Shown in pieces: positions 8,120 through 15,374 of a stretch of 38,917 nucleotides of DNA. Each line of letters opens with the position of its first letter. Within the stretch, counting starts at the first letter, position 1. Both the position numbers and the translations under genes were made by a program. This stretch comes from an uncultured Clostridium sp. (GTDB taxonomy: Bacteria; Bacillota; Clostridia; TANB77; CAG-508), in NCBI GenBank assembly GCA_946578345.1, contig CAMOBD010000008.1, positions 1-38,917 of the forward strand, written 5' to 3'. Under the pieces are notes generated by a model. That model did not search any database, was not told the DNA's origin, and saw nothing but the letters and a program-made list of their open reading frames with translations.

Positions 8120-8717
8120 CAAAAAGGATATATCTTTAAATGAATTTTTAAATATAGCAGATATAACAGAAGAAGGCTATGCAATTACAATAGATGGTTA
8201 TATATTAATGTTTTTAAATATAAAACCACAAAATTTCGAGCTGTTATCTGAACAAGAACTTGAAAATAAAATGAATTATATGAGTGTAGAATTTTCGAAT
8301 GAGCAATATCCATATAAAATATTAATTATGCCCAAAATATTAGATATTTCAGATAATATAAAAGAACAGGAAACATTAAAACAAATGATAAACAATGATA
8401 AATTTATACAAATAATTAATAACAGAATACAATTCTTATTAAATTTGGTTACTAATAAAGAAATCATAGAAAATGAATTTTATTTAGTCATTTGGGAAAA
8501 AGAAACAGAAAAATCAAAAATAGAGTTACAAAAGAGAGCTAATAATTGGATGAATAGATTAAGAAATTGTGAATTAAAAAGTGAAATATTAAGTAAAGAC
8601 GATATTATTTATTTAATAAAATTTTTTAATTTACAGGCATATAAGGATGAAGGAAATGATTACGAGAATCACATCACAAAAATTAAAAGAAAGGAGTTAA
8701 ATGTTAAAAACAAATGA
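8079..8717 (+). CDS. virB4: VirB4-family ATPase, N-terminal part (split gene)
   Basis: This encodes the N-terminal domain of the conjugation ATPase VirB4 (KKLLSNKKDISLNEF to KDEGNDYENHITK), lacking the ATPase motifs, which follow at 9362-11180. The reading frame stops shortly after the DNA methyltransferase start (8701). ATG 8079 is the only standard start at this end, but the strong ribosome binding site GGAGGTGAT (8084-8092) lies downstream of it. That site fits ATA at 8097 or 8100, giving M(I)KKLLSNKKD, as for the ATA start of virD4. Joining KIKR at the end of this part to REVIKLKKTQ downstream would restore one continuous VirB4, so the methyltransferase looks inserted. Confidence 0.75.
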   Translation: MSEVIFIIKKLLSNKKDISLNEFLNIADITEEGYAITIDGYILMFLNIKPQNFELLSEQELENKMNYMSVEFSNEQYPYKILIMPKILDISDNIKEQETLKQMINNDKFIQIINNRIQFLLNLVTNKEIIENEFYLVIWEKETEKSKIELQKRANNWMNRLRNCELKSEILSKDDIIYLIKFFNLQAYKDEGNDYENHITKIKRKELNVKNK

Positions 8718-9417
8718 AATATACAATATAGATTGTATGGAAGGATTAAAACTAATTGATGATAATAGTATAGACCTAGTAATTATAGACCCACCATACC
8801 TACTTAATATAAATAATGTAAAAAATTTTTCAAATATGAATAGATATGCAAATGATTTGTTAAATTTAAAAGATGGGTTTGATTTAAAAGTATTGGATTT
8901 ACTAATTCAAAAAATGAAGAAAATTAATATTTATATTTATTGTTCAAAAAGGCAAGTAAAAGATTTACTAAATTACTTTAGTAATAAAAACTGTAATCAT
9001 GAAATATTAACTTGGCATAAACAAAATCCATCTCCACTAATAAATAACAATTATTTGCCTGATACAGAATACATATTATTCTTTAGAGAAAAAGGAGTTA
9101 AATTATATGGGAATTATCACACTAAAAGAAAGTATTATATCTCATTAACTAATAAAGTTGATAAACAAAAATATAAACATCCAACAATAAAACCGTTGGA
9201 ATTAATAGAGTATCATATAGAAAACTCTAGTAAGGAGGGAGATTTAATATTAGATTGTTTCGCTGGTAGTGGAACAACACTTGTAGGAGCAATAAATAAA
9301 AATAGAAGATATATAGGATTTGAAATTGATAAAAATTATTATGAAATAGCAAAGAAAAGAATTGAAGAGGCAGTTCTTAAAAAGAGAGGTAATAAAACTG
9401 AAAAAGACGCAATATAA
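8701..9417 (+). CDS. DNA N6/N4 methyltransferase inserted in virB4
   Basis: This 238-residue S-adenosylmethionine-dependent methyltransferase carries the catalytic motif DPPY (residues 30-33) before the cofactor motif DCFAGSGTT (about 185-193). That is the permuted order of beta-class N6-adenine/N4-cytosine enzymes. HPTIKPLELIEYHI lies between them. No restriction enzyme or specificity subunit is nearby, so it is an orphan, perhaps protecting transferred DNA; the target sequence is unknown. ATG 8701 follows AAAGGAG. It overlaps the end of the virB4 N-part by 17 bp, and its last codons overlap the virB4 C-part in another frame. Similar A/G-rich stretches flank it (near 8684 and 9379), which may mark the insertion points. 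Confidence 0.9.
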   Translation: MLKTNEIYNIDCMEGLKLIDDNSIDLVIIDPPYLLNINNVKNFSNMNRYANDLLNLKDGFDLKVLDLLIQKMKKINIYIYCSKRQVKDLLNYFSNKNCNHEILTWHKQNPSPLINNNYLPDTEYILFFREKGVKLYGNYHTKRKYYISLTNKVDKQKYKHPTIKPLELIEYHIENSSKEGDLILDCFAGSGTTLVGAINKNRRYIGFEIDKNYYEIAKKRIEEAVLKKRGNKTEKDAI

Positions 9418-11180
9418 TTATGATTTAATAAAACTTTTAATTCCATGTCGGAGGTTTTAAATTTGATAGAAATAAGATATATTTAGGAGATAAATTTGCA
9501 AAGATTTATACAATAATACATTATCCAACTAATGTTGAGCTAGGATGGCTCGGAAAGATAGTAAATGAAATCGGAGCAGTTTTCTCGATAAATATAGAGC
9601 CAACTGATAATTCAGAATTATTAGAAGGATTAGATAGAAGAATTAGAGATGCAACAGCACTTGCAAAGTTAGCAAAGAATGAATCTAGTAAACAATTAAA
9701 AGAGAAAGAAATAAAAGAGGCTAGTGAAATTATTAGTAGAATACTACAAAATAATGAAGTTGTTTCATATTTAAGCATCTATATTTTAGTAACAGATGAA
9801 AATGAAAATAACTTAAATAAAAAGTGTAAGGAGATTGAAAAAGAAGTAATAAAACAAAAATTGAAAATAAGACCATTGACTAATTTTTTATTACAAGAAG
9901 GCTATAAATCAATTGCACCATTTTTCACAATACAAGGAGAAATAAATAATTATTTTAAAAGAAATATTTTGACATCAACATTTACAGGAGGTTTTTTGTT
10001 TAACAAAAATACATTTATTGATGAAAAAGGATATTATCTAGGTATCAATGAAAAAGGAGGTATTGTAATTTTTAATATGTGGCAAAAAGATTCTGATAGA
10101 ACTAATAGTAATATGGTTATTATTGGTAGTTCAGGCTCAGGAAAAAGTGTTGCTGTAAAGCATATTGCATATAATGAAATACCTAGTAGCAAAATATTAA
10201 TTATAGATCCAGAAAATGAATATTCTTACCTTTGTAAAAATTTAGGAGGAAAGATTATAAATTGTAATGGAGGAGAAAAAGGAGGTATATTAAATCCACT
10301 ACAGGTAAGAATAGATAGAGAAGAAGATTCAAATTCATTAGCATTACATTTTCAATTTTTAAGAACATTTTTTTCAATTTTATATCCTAGTTTACAAGAT
10401 ATGGAGTTTTCTGCACTAGAGTTATTACTAGAAGAACTATATCAAAAGTTTAATATAAGTAAAAATACTAATATTGCTAAATTAAAAAATACAGATTTTC
10501 CCAAATTGGAAGATTTGTATTTTTTTATAGAAGAAAAAAACAAGCAAAAATATAATGTAATATACGAAAAGATTTTGTCACTAATAAGACCAATTTGTGT
10601 TGGTCAATCATCAGATATATGGAATGGTTATACTAATATTGATATTAATACTGACATGACAGTATTTAATACAAGCAGTATGCATAAGTTCCAAGAACAA
10701 TACAAAAGAGCACAATATTACAATATAATGTCATACTGTTGGGATTTCTTGAGCAGAGATGTAAATGAAAGAACAATTCTTATAGCAGATGAATGCCACA
10801 TGTTAATAGACCCTAATATTCCACAAACTCTTGAATATTTAAAAAATATTAGTAAAAGAGCAAGAAAATATAATTCAAATATTATTGTTATAACTCAATC
10901 AATTCAGGATTTTCTAAATGAAAAAATTAAATTATATGGACAAAGCTTATTTACTAATAGTACATATAAATTATTCTTTAAATTAGATGGTCAAGACTTA
11001 AGAGATGTACAAGAAACATTTAAGCTGACGGATAAAGAAACACAATTAATCTATAATGCTAAAATAGGAGAGGCTCTGTTCGTAGCAGGTATTAGAAAAA
11101 TATTCATTAATATGTATATAGACCAAGAAGAGTTAAAAAAGATAGATGAGAAGTTCAGGAGTGAGCCAATATATGCATAA
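9362..11180 (+). CDS. virB4: VirB4-family ATPase, C-terminal part, read across a CGG frameshift
   Basis: This holds the motor domain of the conjugation ATPase: Walker A GSSGSGKS at 10125-10148 and Walker B-like ILIADECHML near 10780. An open frame before 9449 reads TQYNYDLIKLLIPC. The in-frame CGG (TGT CGG AGG TTT TAA) then ends the 0 frame, while skipping C9449 gives GGFKFDRNKIYLGDKFAKIY, typical VirB4 sequence, continuous to 11180. Without the shift, the downstream frame has no ATG, GTG or TTG until 9861, inside the conserved domain. The true start is uncertain: TTG 9362 or a codon near 9392-9398 behind AGAGAGG. Confidence 0.8.
9449..9451 (+). other. In-frame CGG at +1 frameshift point (virB4)
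   Basis: Codons read TGT CGG AGG TTT TAA. Skipping C9449 gives TGT GGA GGT TTT AAA and continuous VirB4 sequence (PCGGFKFD). Confidence 0.85.
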
Positions 11181-11739
11181 AATATTATATTTATCAATAG
11201 GAGTTACTCTTTTTATAATTATAATAGGTTGTGCATTTTTAGAGTTTGGCAATAGTACATCTAAAGAAAATAACAAATATACAAATGATATTGAAATTGA
11301 AGAAAATATACAATATAAAGGAAAATTTCCAATACCAGTTGCAAATTTTCAAGTTGTAACAAGTGCATTTGGAAATAGAGAAGGTGGTGGAATAGTATCA
11401 TCTAATCATAAGGGAATTGATTTGGTAGGAGAAAAGAATAGTAATATTATTTGTGTAAAAGTTGGGACAGTCACATGGGCAGGATGGCAGAATGGATACG
11501 GAAATTGTGTAGAAATAAAGCACAAAGATGAAAATGGGAATATATTTTATACATTTTATGCTCACATGCAAGATAATTCCTTAAAAGTAAAAGAAAATCA
11601 AGAAGTAATTGAAGGTCAAATTATAGGAATACAAGGAACAACAGGAAATTCAACAGGTGATCATTTACATTTTGAAATAAGATTAGCAAATAAAGTGCAG
11701 ATAGATCCTGCACCATATTTATTTGAAGAAATGGAGTAA
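11173..11739 (+). CDS. M23-family peptidoglycan peptidase of the conjugation operon
   Basis: The 188-residue protein has an N-terminal hydrophobic segment ending in a lipobox-like IIIGC (Cys18), so it may be a lipoprotein, then a LytM/M23 endopeptidase domain. Zinc-ligand motifs are visible: HKGID, YAHM and HLHFEI. GNREGG and GYGNCVEI also fit the family. Such enzymes open the cell wall locally for the conjugation channel. ATG 11173 follows AGGAGTG (11157-11163) and overlaps the virB4 stop region; the longer reading from 11146 would put the ribosome binding site inside the gene. Confidence 0.88.
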   Translation: MHKILYLSIGVTLFIIIIGCAFLEFGNSTSKENNKYTNDIEIEENIQYKGKFPIPVANFQVVTSAFGNREGGGIVSSNHKGIDLVGEKNSNIICVKVGTVTWAGWQNGYGNCVEIKHKDENGNIFYTFYAHMQDNSLKVKENQEVIEGQIIGIQGTTGNSTGDHLHFEIRLANKVQIDPAPYLFEEME

Positions 11740-11742
11740 TTG

Positions 11743-11937
11743 ATGAATAAAGATTTTGAACATAAAAAAGAATTAGTACATTATGTGTTGATATTAATAG
11801 TTATAGTTATTATTGTTATTTTTAATAATACTTTTTGGAAATTTGGAAAAAGTGAAGTGAAAAATAATAACATAGAATATCTAAAATCTGGCAATATAAT
11901 TTATAATGTACCATTTGAAGAACAATGGTTTGATTAA
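11743..11937 (+). CDS. Small single-helix membrane protein
   Basis: This 64-residue ORF has one strongly hydrophobic helix (about residues 14-32) and a polar tail ending NVPFEEQWFD. It lies 3 bp after the peptidase gene, and its ATG follows ATGGAG. No family is recognised. The position inside a tightly packed secretion operon suggests an accessory channel component, but this is inference. Confidence 0.6.
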   Translation: MNKDFEHKKELVHYVLILIVIVIIVIFNNTFWKFGKSEVKNNNIEYLKSGNIIYNVPFEEQWFD

Positions 11938-11950
11938 GGAGGTGGTAAAT

Positions 11951-12619
11951 GTGCTTAATTATATTGCTAAAAATGAAACAAAAAATATAATACAAAAGAT
12001 ATGTGTAGAAAAAAATATATTAGTTTTATATGAGACTCATAATGATATTAATATAGAAGAATACATAAAAAGAACGAATGTAAATTTTAATGTATTAAGA
12101 TATTTTATAATTGATTTAGAGTGCATTATAGATTTAAATAATTTTCCTAAAATTATTAGTCAATTAAAAATAATGTATCCAAAAATAAGAATAATTGTTA
12201 TGGCAAGTTATAATAATAATTATCTGTTGCTTGAACAATTGTATCAATTAAAAATATATAATATTGTTGATACAGATTTAGTACAAAATATAGAAAAGCA
12301 AATGTTAGATGCACTTTCTGAAAAAGGAATACAAAAGAAACAAGTTAGAAGATTCGATATACAAGAACAAGAGAAAAAAATTAAGAAGAATAAACAAAAA
12401 GAAAAGCTAAAATATACTATTACAAATATAAAGAAAAAAATCAAAAAAGAAAATATGCATGAAAAAAGTAATGTATATTTTCTTTTTTTGGAAACAGTTA
12501 CAAGAATTGTAAAATTACTATCTTACATTTTATTTTTCATATTAACAAGTATAGGTATAACTGTATTATTTAATGAAAATTTAAGAAATATGATGTTACA
12601 AATTATTGAAGGGAGGTGA
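11951..12619 (+). CDS. Conjugation-operon protein with receiver-like N-domain and C-terminal membrane helix
   Basis: The 222-residue protein has an N-terminal alpha/beta domain (about residues 1-125, with strands such as ILVLYET, YFIIDLEC and RIIVMASY) that resembles a degenerate response-regulator or TadZ/CpaE-like fold. A lysine-rich stretch (about 130-170) and one C-terminal membrane helix (about 188-210) follow. It is therefore probably a cytoplasmic domain tethered to the membrane. GTG 11951 follows AAGGAGGTGG at good spacing; upstream ATGs would overlap the previous gene. Function unknown. Confidence 0.6.
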   Translation: MLNYIAKNETKNIIQKICVEKNILVLYETHNDINIEEYIKRTNVNFNVLRYFIIDLECIIDLNNFPKIISQLKIMYPKIRIIVMASYNNNYLLLEQLYQLKIYNIVDTDLVQNIEKQMLDALSEKGIQKKQVRRFDIQEQEKKIKKNKQKEKLKYTITNIKKKIKKENMHEKSNVYFLFLETVTRIVKLLSYILFFILTSIGITVLFNENLRNMMLQIIEGR

Positions 12620-12627
12620 TGAAGAAT

Positions 12628-12804
12628 TTGAATAAAGAAGTTGATATAACAAGTAAACATGTATGTTTCTCTATGAATGGCAATATTCATAAAGCAATGA
12701 AACAATATTTATTAAAATTAAATCCAGAAAAAACAATGAAAGATTATATTACAGAATTAATTATTAAAGACTTAAAAAATAAAAACATTTTAAAATTAAA
12801 ATAA
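12628..12804 (+). CDS. Small ribbon-helix-helix-like protein
   Basis: The ORF codes for about 58 residues (KEVDITSKHVCFSMNG... to IIKDLKNKN) with a short beta segment followed by two helices, like a plasmid or ICE ribbon-helix-helix regulator. The full anti-16S match GGAGGTGAT (12612-12620) is best spaced for TTG 12628; ATG 12619 would sit inside it. It overlaps or directly follows the preceding stop. A DNA-binding role is inferred from pattern and size only. Confidence 0.5.
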   Translation: MNKEVDITSKHVCFSMNGNIHKAMKQYLLKLNPEKTMKDYITELIIKDLKNKNILKLK

Positions 12805-12819
12805 AGAAGGGAGTAGAAT

Positions 12820-13878
12820 ATGATTAAAGCAAAAATATTAATAATAATATTTGCTGTTGTAACAACAATATCAATACTAGGAACATTTTCAGAGATTCAT
12901 GCAACAGAAGGTAAATTAGAAGTTTGGGAAGAAGAACAACAGGTTGAAGAGGATAAGGTAAAAGAATACAGAGAAAATATAGAAAAAGAAATTAATAAAA
13001 ATGGAGTAACTTATAAATTGAAAGATATATCTGAACAAGAAAATAAGAAAACTATATCAAAGAATAAAGAAATAGAAAAAGAATTAATTGTAAAGACAAC
13101 AAATAAATATGATGTTTTAAATATGTTCAAACAAGAGATAAATATTAAAGAAAATGGATATACTGGAACATTAAAAATAAATAATTTATCTTTAAAGATA
13201 GAAGAAAATGATACATATAAAGAAGAGTACAAGGTATATTATGAGGAAAAATATGAAAATGTAAAAAGTAATGAATTAAATGATATTCCTAAAACAATAA
13301 AAAAAGATGGAATAGTATATTATTTAATTAATCCAGTATGGACAGTTGTAGAAACACAAAATATTGATGGACAAGCAGTACCTGTTTCTTATAATGGAAT
13401 AATGAAATATGAGGCAATAGAAGTAAGAACTATTGTAAGTAATTATAAAGCAACAGTTAAATATAGTGGAGAATTAAAAAAGAAAGTTGTAGATTCTGTT
13501 ACATTTAAACTACAATATGAAGAGATACCAATAGATAAAGGAGAAAATGAAAATAAACAAAGCAATATGTTACCAACTGTTGCAACAACAGGAACAGGAA
13601 TAATTTTATGTAGTGGAATAATTTGGCTAAGTAGAAAAAATGTATTAATTTATAATTACAAAAATAATAAATGGAATTTAGTCAAGAAAACAAAAATAAA
13701 AAATAAAGAAAACAAAATCAACATAACACCAATAAAAATGGATAAATCAAGAAAATATAAAATCGTTTTAAGTAATAGGCTATTTAATAAATTGCGTAAC
13801 CAAAATATTACAATAAAATATTACGATAAACAATTTATTTGCAAAGTAAAAGAAAAAGAAATTGAGATAATGGTGTAG
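12820..13878 (+). CDS. Secreted, membrane-anchored conjugation-operon protein
   Basis: The 352-residue protein has a signal peptide (about residues 1-28, ending EIHATEG), a long extracellular lysine/glutamate-rich region with beta segments (about 30-245), one membrane helix (about 253-273) and a basic cytoplasmic domain (about 275-352). No named domain is recognised. The layout fits a surface accessory of the ICE mating apparatus. It lies 15 bp after the preceding ORF, behind AAGGGAG, and 9 bp before the sortase gene. Confidence 0.65.
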   Translation: MIKAKILIIIFAVVTTISILGTFSEIHATEGKLEVWEEEQQVEEDKVKEYRENIEKEINKNGVTYKLKDISEQENKKTISKNKEIEKELIVKTTNKYDVLNMFKQEINIKENGYTGTLKINNLSLKIEENDTYKEEYKVYYEEKYENVKSNELNDIPKTIKKDGIVYYLINPVWTVVETQNIDGQAVPVSYNGIMKYEAIEVRTIVSNYKATVKYSGELKKKVVDSVTFKLQYEEIPIDKGENENKQSNMLPTVATTGTGIILCSGIIWLSRKNVLIYNYKNNKWNLVKKTKIKNKENKINITPIKMDKSRKYKIVLSNRLFNKLRNQNITIKYYDKQFICKVKEKEIEIMV

Positions 13879-13887
13879 GAGGATATT

Positions 13888-14446
13888 ATGAGGAAAGGAA
13901 AAATAATAATAATTGTTTCAATTATCATTTTAATACTAACAATAATAATTTCAGTAATAAATATACAGAATGAAAATAATAAATTGATAGATTTAAATCA
14001 AATCACAACAGATTCAGAATATAAAAATATAGTATATGACGAAGTTGAAGATATTTGGCAAGATGAGGTGTTGGGAATTTTAACAATTGAAAAGATCAAC
14101 CTAAAAGCAACAGTTCGAGAGGGAACAGATAGTAATATTTTAAGTAAATATATAGGACATATAGAAGAAACAGCTACTTATGATGGAAATATAGGACTAG
14201 CTCGGACATAATAGAGGAAATCAGTATTCATACTTTGCTAGGATTAATGAATTGGAAGAAGGTGATATTCTAACTTATAAAACAAAATTTTATACAAGAA
14301 ATTACAAAGTAGATAATATAAAAGTGATTTATGAGACAGACTGGAGTTTATTACAACCTACTAAAGAAAATAAACTAACATTGATAACTTGTATATCAGA
14401 TAAAAGAAATCAAAGACTCTGTGTACAAGCAACAGAAATAAAGTAA
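13888..14446 (+). CDS. Sortase, read across a CGG frameshift
   Basis: The rebuilt protein is about 185 residues: an N-terminal membrane anchor (about residues 5-25) and a sortase domain. Catalytic elements are the His in GLAGHNRG, the Cys in TLITC and the Arg in NQRLCVQA, so it should be a transpeptidase joining LPxTG-type proteins to the wall or to pilins. The probable substrate is the surface protein at 15375-17975. The 0 frame reads GCT CGG ACA TAA. Skipping C14203 gives GCT GGA CAT, restoring the catalytic-His motif and the rest of the enzyme to 14446. Without the shift the product has neither catalytic His nor Cys. The class (B or D) is uncertain. Confidence 0.82.
14203..14205 (+). other. 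In-frame CGG at +1 frameshift point (sortase)
   Basis: Codons read GCT CGG ACA TAA. Skipping C14203 gives GCT GGA CAT AAT AGA GGA (AGHNRG), the catalytic-His motif. Confidence 0.85.
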
Positions 14447-14503
14447 AACATCTTGAAAAAACAAATAATAAATGTTAACATCAAATATAGAAGGTGATGT
14501 TTT

Positions 14504-15316
14504 ATGAGAAAGAAAAAAATACTTGTAGTTGTTTTTGTTTTGATTATTTTAGTATTAATAGTTGTAGCAGTTTTATTAAAAAGACATAGTTCTAAAATAA
14601 CAGTATCAAATAGTAATACTGCAGAGAATGCTATATTAAATGAAGAAAAAGAAAATATTACAAATTCTTTATTAACTAATATAATTTCAAATGATGTTAG
14701 TGAGACTAAAAAAGAAAACAATAATATAATAACTAAAGAGAATACAAAGGAATCAAATAAAAACAGTCAAACAAAAGAAGATAATAATTTGAATAATAAA
14801 CAAACAAGTAATAATACTAATAACAACACGGATAATAAAATAAATTTTACAACAAACAACAGTAATAAAAACGATAGTGGCACAAATAATAACAACAAAA
14901 ATGATAATAACACAAATAATAAGGCAGATAATGATAATAATCATCCTAATGTAGATAACGAAGGAAATAATGAAGACAAAAAAGAAGAACAACAAGAAGA
15001 AATAAACAAGGATTTAGCGAATAAGCATTTTACTAAATATAATGCTGAAAAAACAGCTCATGCAGTTTCATACTTAAACAATTTAATGAAAAACCAAAGT
15101 GATTATAATGAGTTTGGTGGATATGCAGTAGCAGTTACATCAAAGCCAACAAATGATTGGTTTTCATATAGTGGAGATTATAAACTTAATGTACTAGCAT
15201 TAACAGGTTGTATAGTTAAAGTTTATATAGAAGATGAATATAGATATAATAGTAGAGGTACTTCATACTATCTCTATGATACAAAAGCCTATGTGCATCA
15301 AGAAGTTTTAGAGTAA
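14504..15316 (+). CDS. Anchored surface protein with Asn-rich stalk, unknown function
   Basis: The 270-residue protein has one N-terminal membrane helix (about residues 5-26), a low-complexity Asn/Thr/Lys/Asp stalk (about 40-170) and a compact C-terminal domain (about 175-270) containing NEFGGYAVAVTSKP and DWFSYSGDY. The domain is not recognised. It lies between the sortase and the sortase-type surface protein and is probably exposed on the cell. ATG 14504 follows AGAAGGTGAT. A terminator follows its stop. The stalk is encoded by AAT/AAC-rich repeats that may vary in length. Confidence 0.65.
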   Translation: MRKKKILVVVFVLIILVLIVVAVLLKRHSSKITVSNSNTAENAILNEEKENITNSLLTNIISNDVSETKKENNNIITKENTKESNKNSQTKEDNNLNNKQTSNNTNNNTDNKINFTTNNSNKNDSGTNNNNKNDNNTNNKADNDNNHPNVDNEGNNEDKKEEQQEEINKDLANKHFTKYNAEKTAHAVSYLNNLMKNQSDYNEFGGYAVAVTSKPTNDWFSYSGDYKLNVLALTGCIVKVYIEDEYRYNSRGTSYYLYDTKAYVHQEVLE

Positions 15317-15332
15317 TTAAATATAAAATTTT

Positions 15333-15360
15333 AAAGAAACCTAAAGTGGTTTCTTTTTTT
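15333..15360 (+). terminator. Intrinsic terminator inside the surface-protein region
   Basis: The 9-bp stem AAAGAAACC (15333-15341) pairs with 15348-15356, followed by a run of T. It ends immediately before the AAGGAGG of the surface-protein gene, with no new promoter visible between. The gene downstream is therefore probably reached by partial read-through. Confidence 0.7.
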
Positions 15361-15374
15361 AAGGAGGATTTTAA

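Noticed and set aside
8701-9417. Methyltransferase as part of a self-splicing intron or intein in virB4
   Set aside because: No splicing domain, no group I or II intron structure and no maturase were seen; the insert is essentially one ORF with its ribosome binding site.
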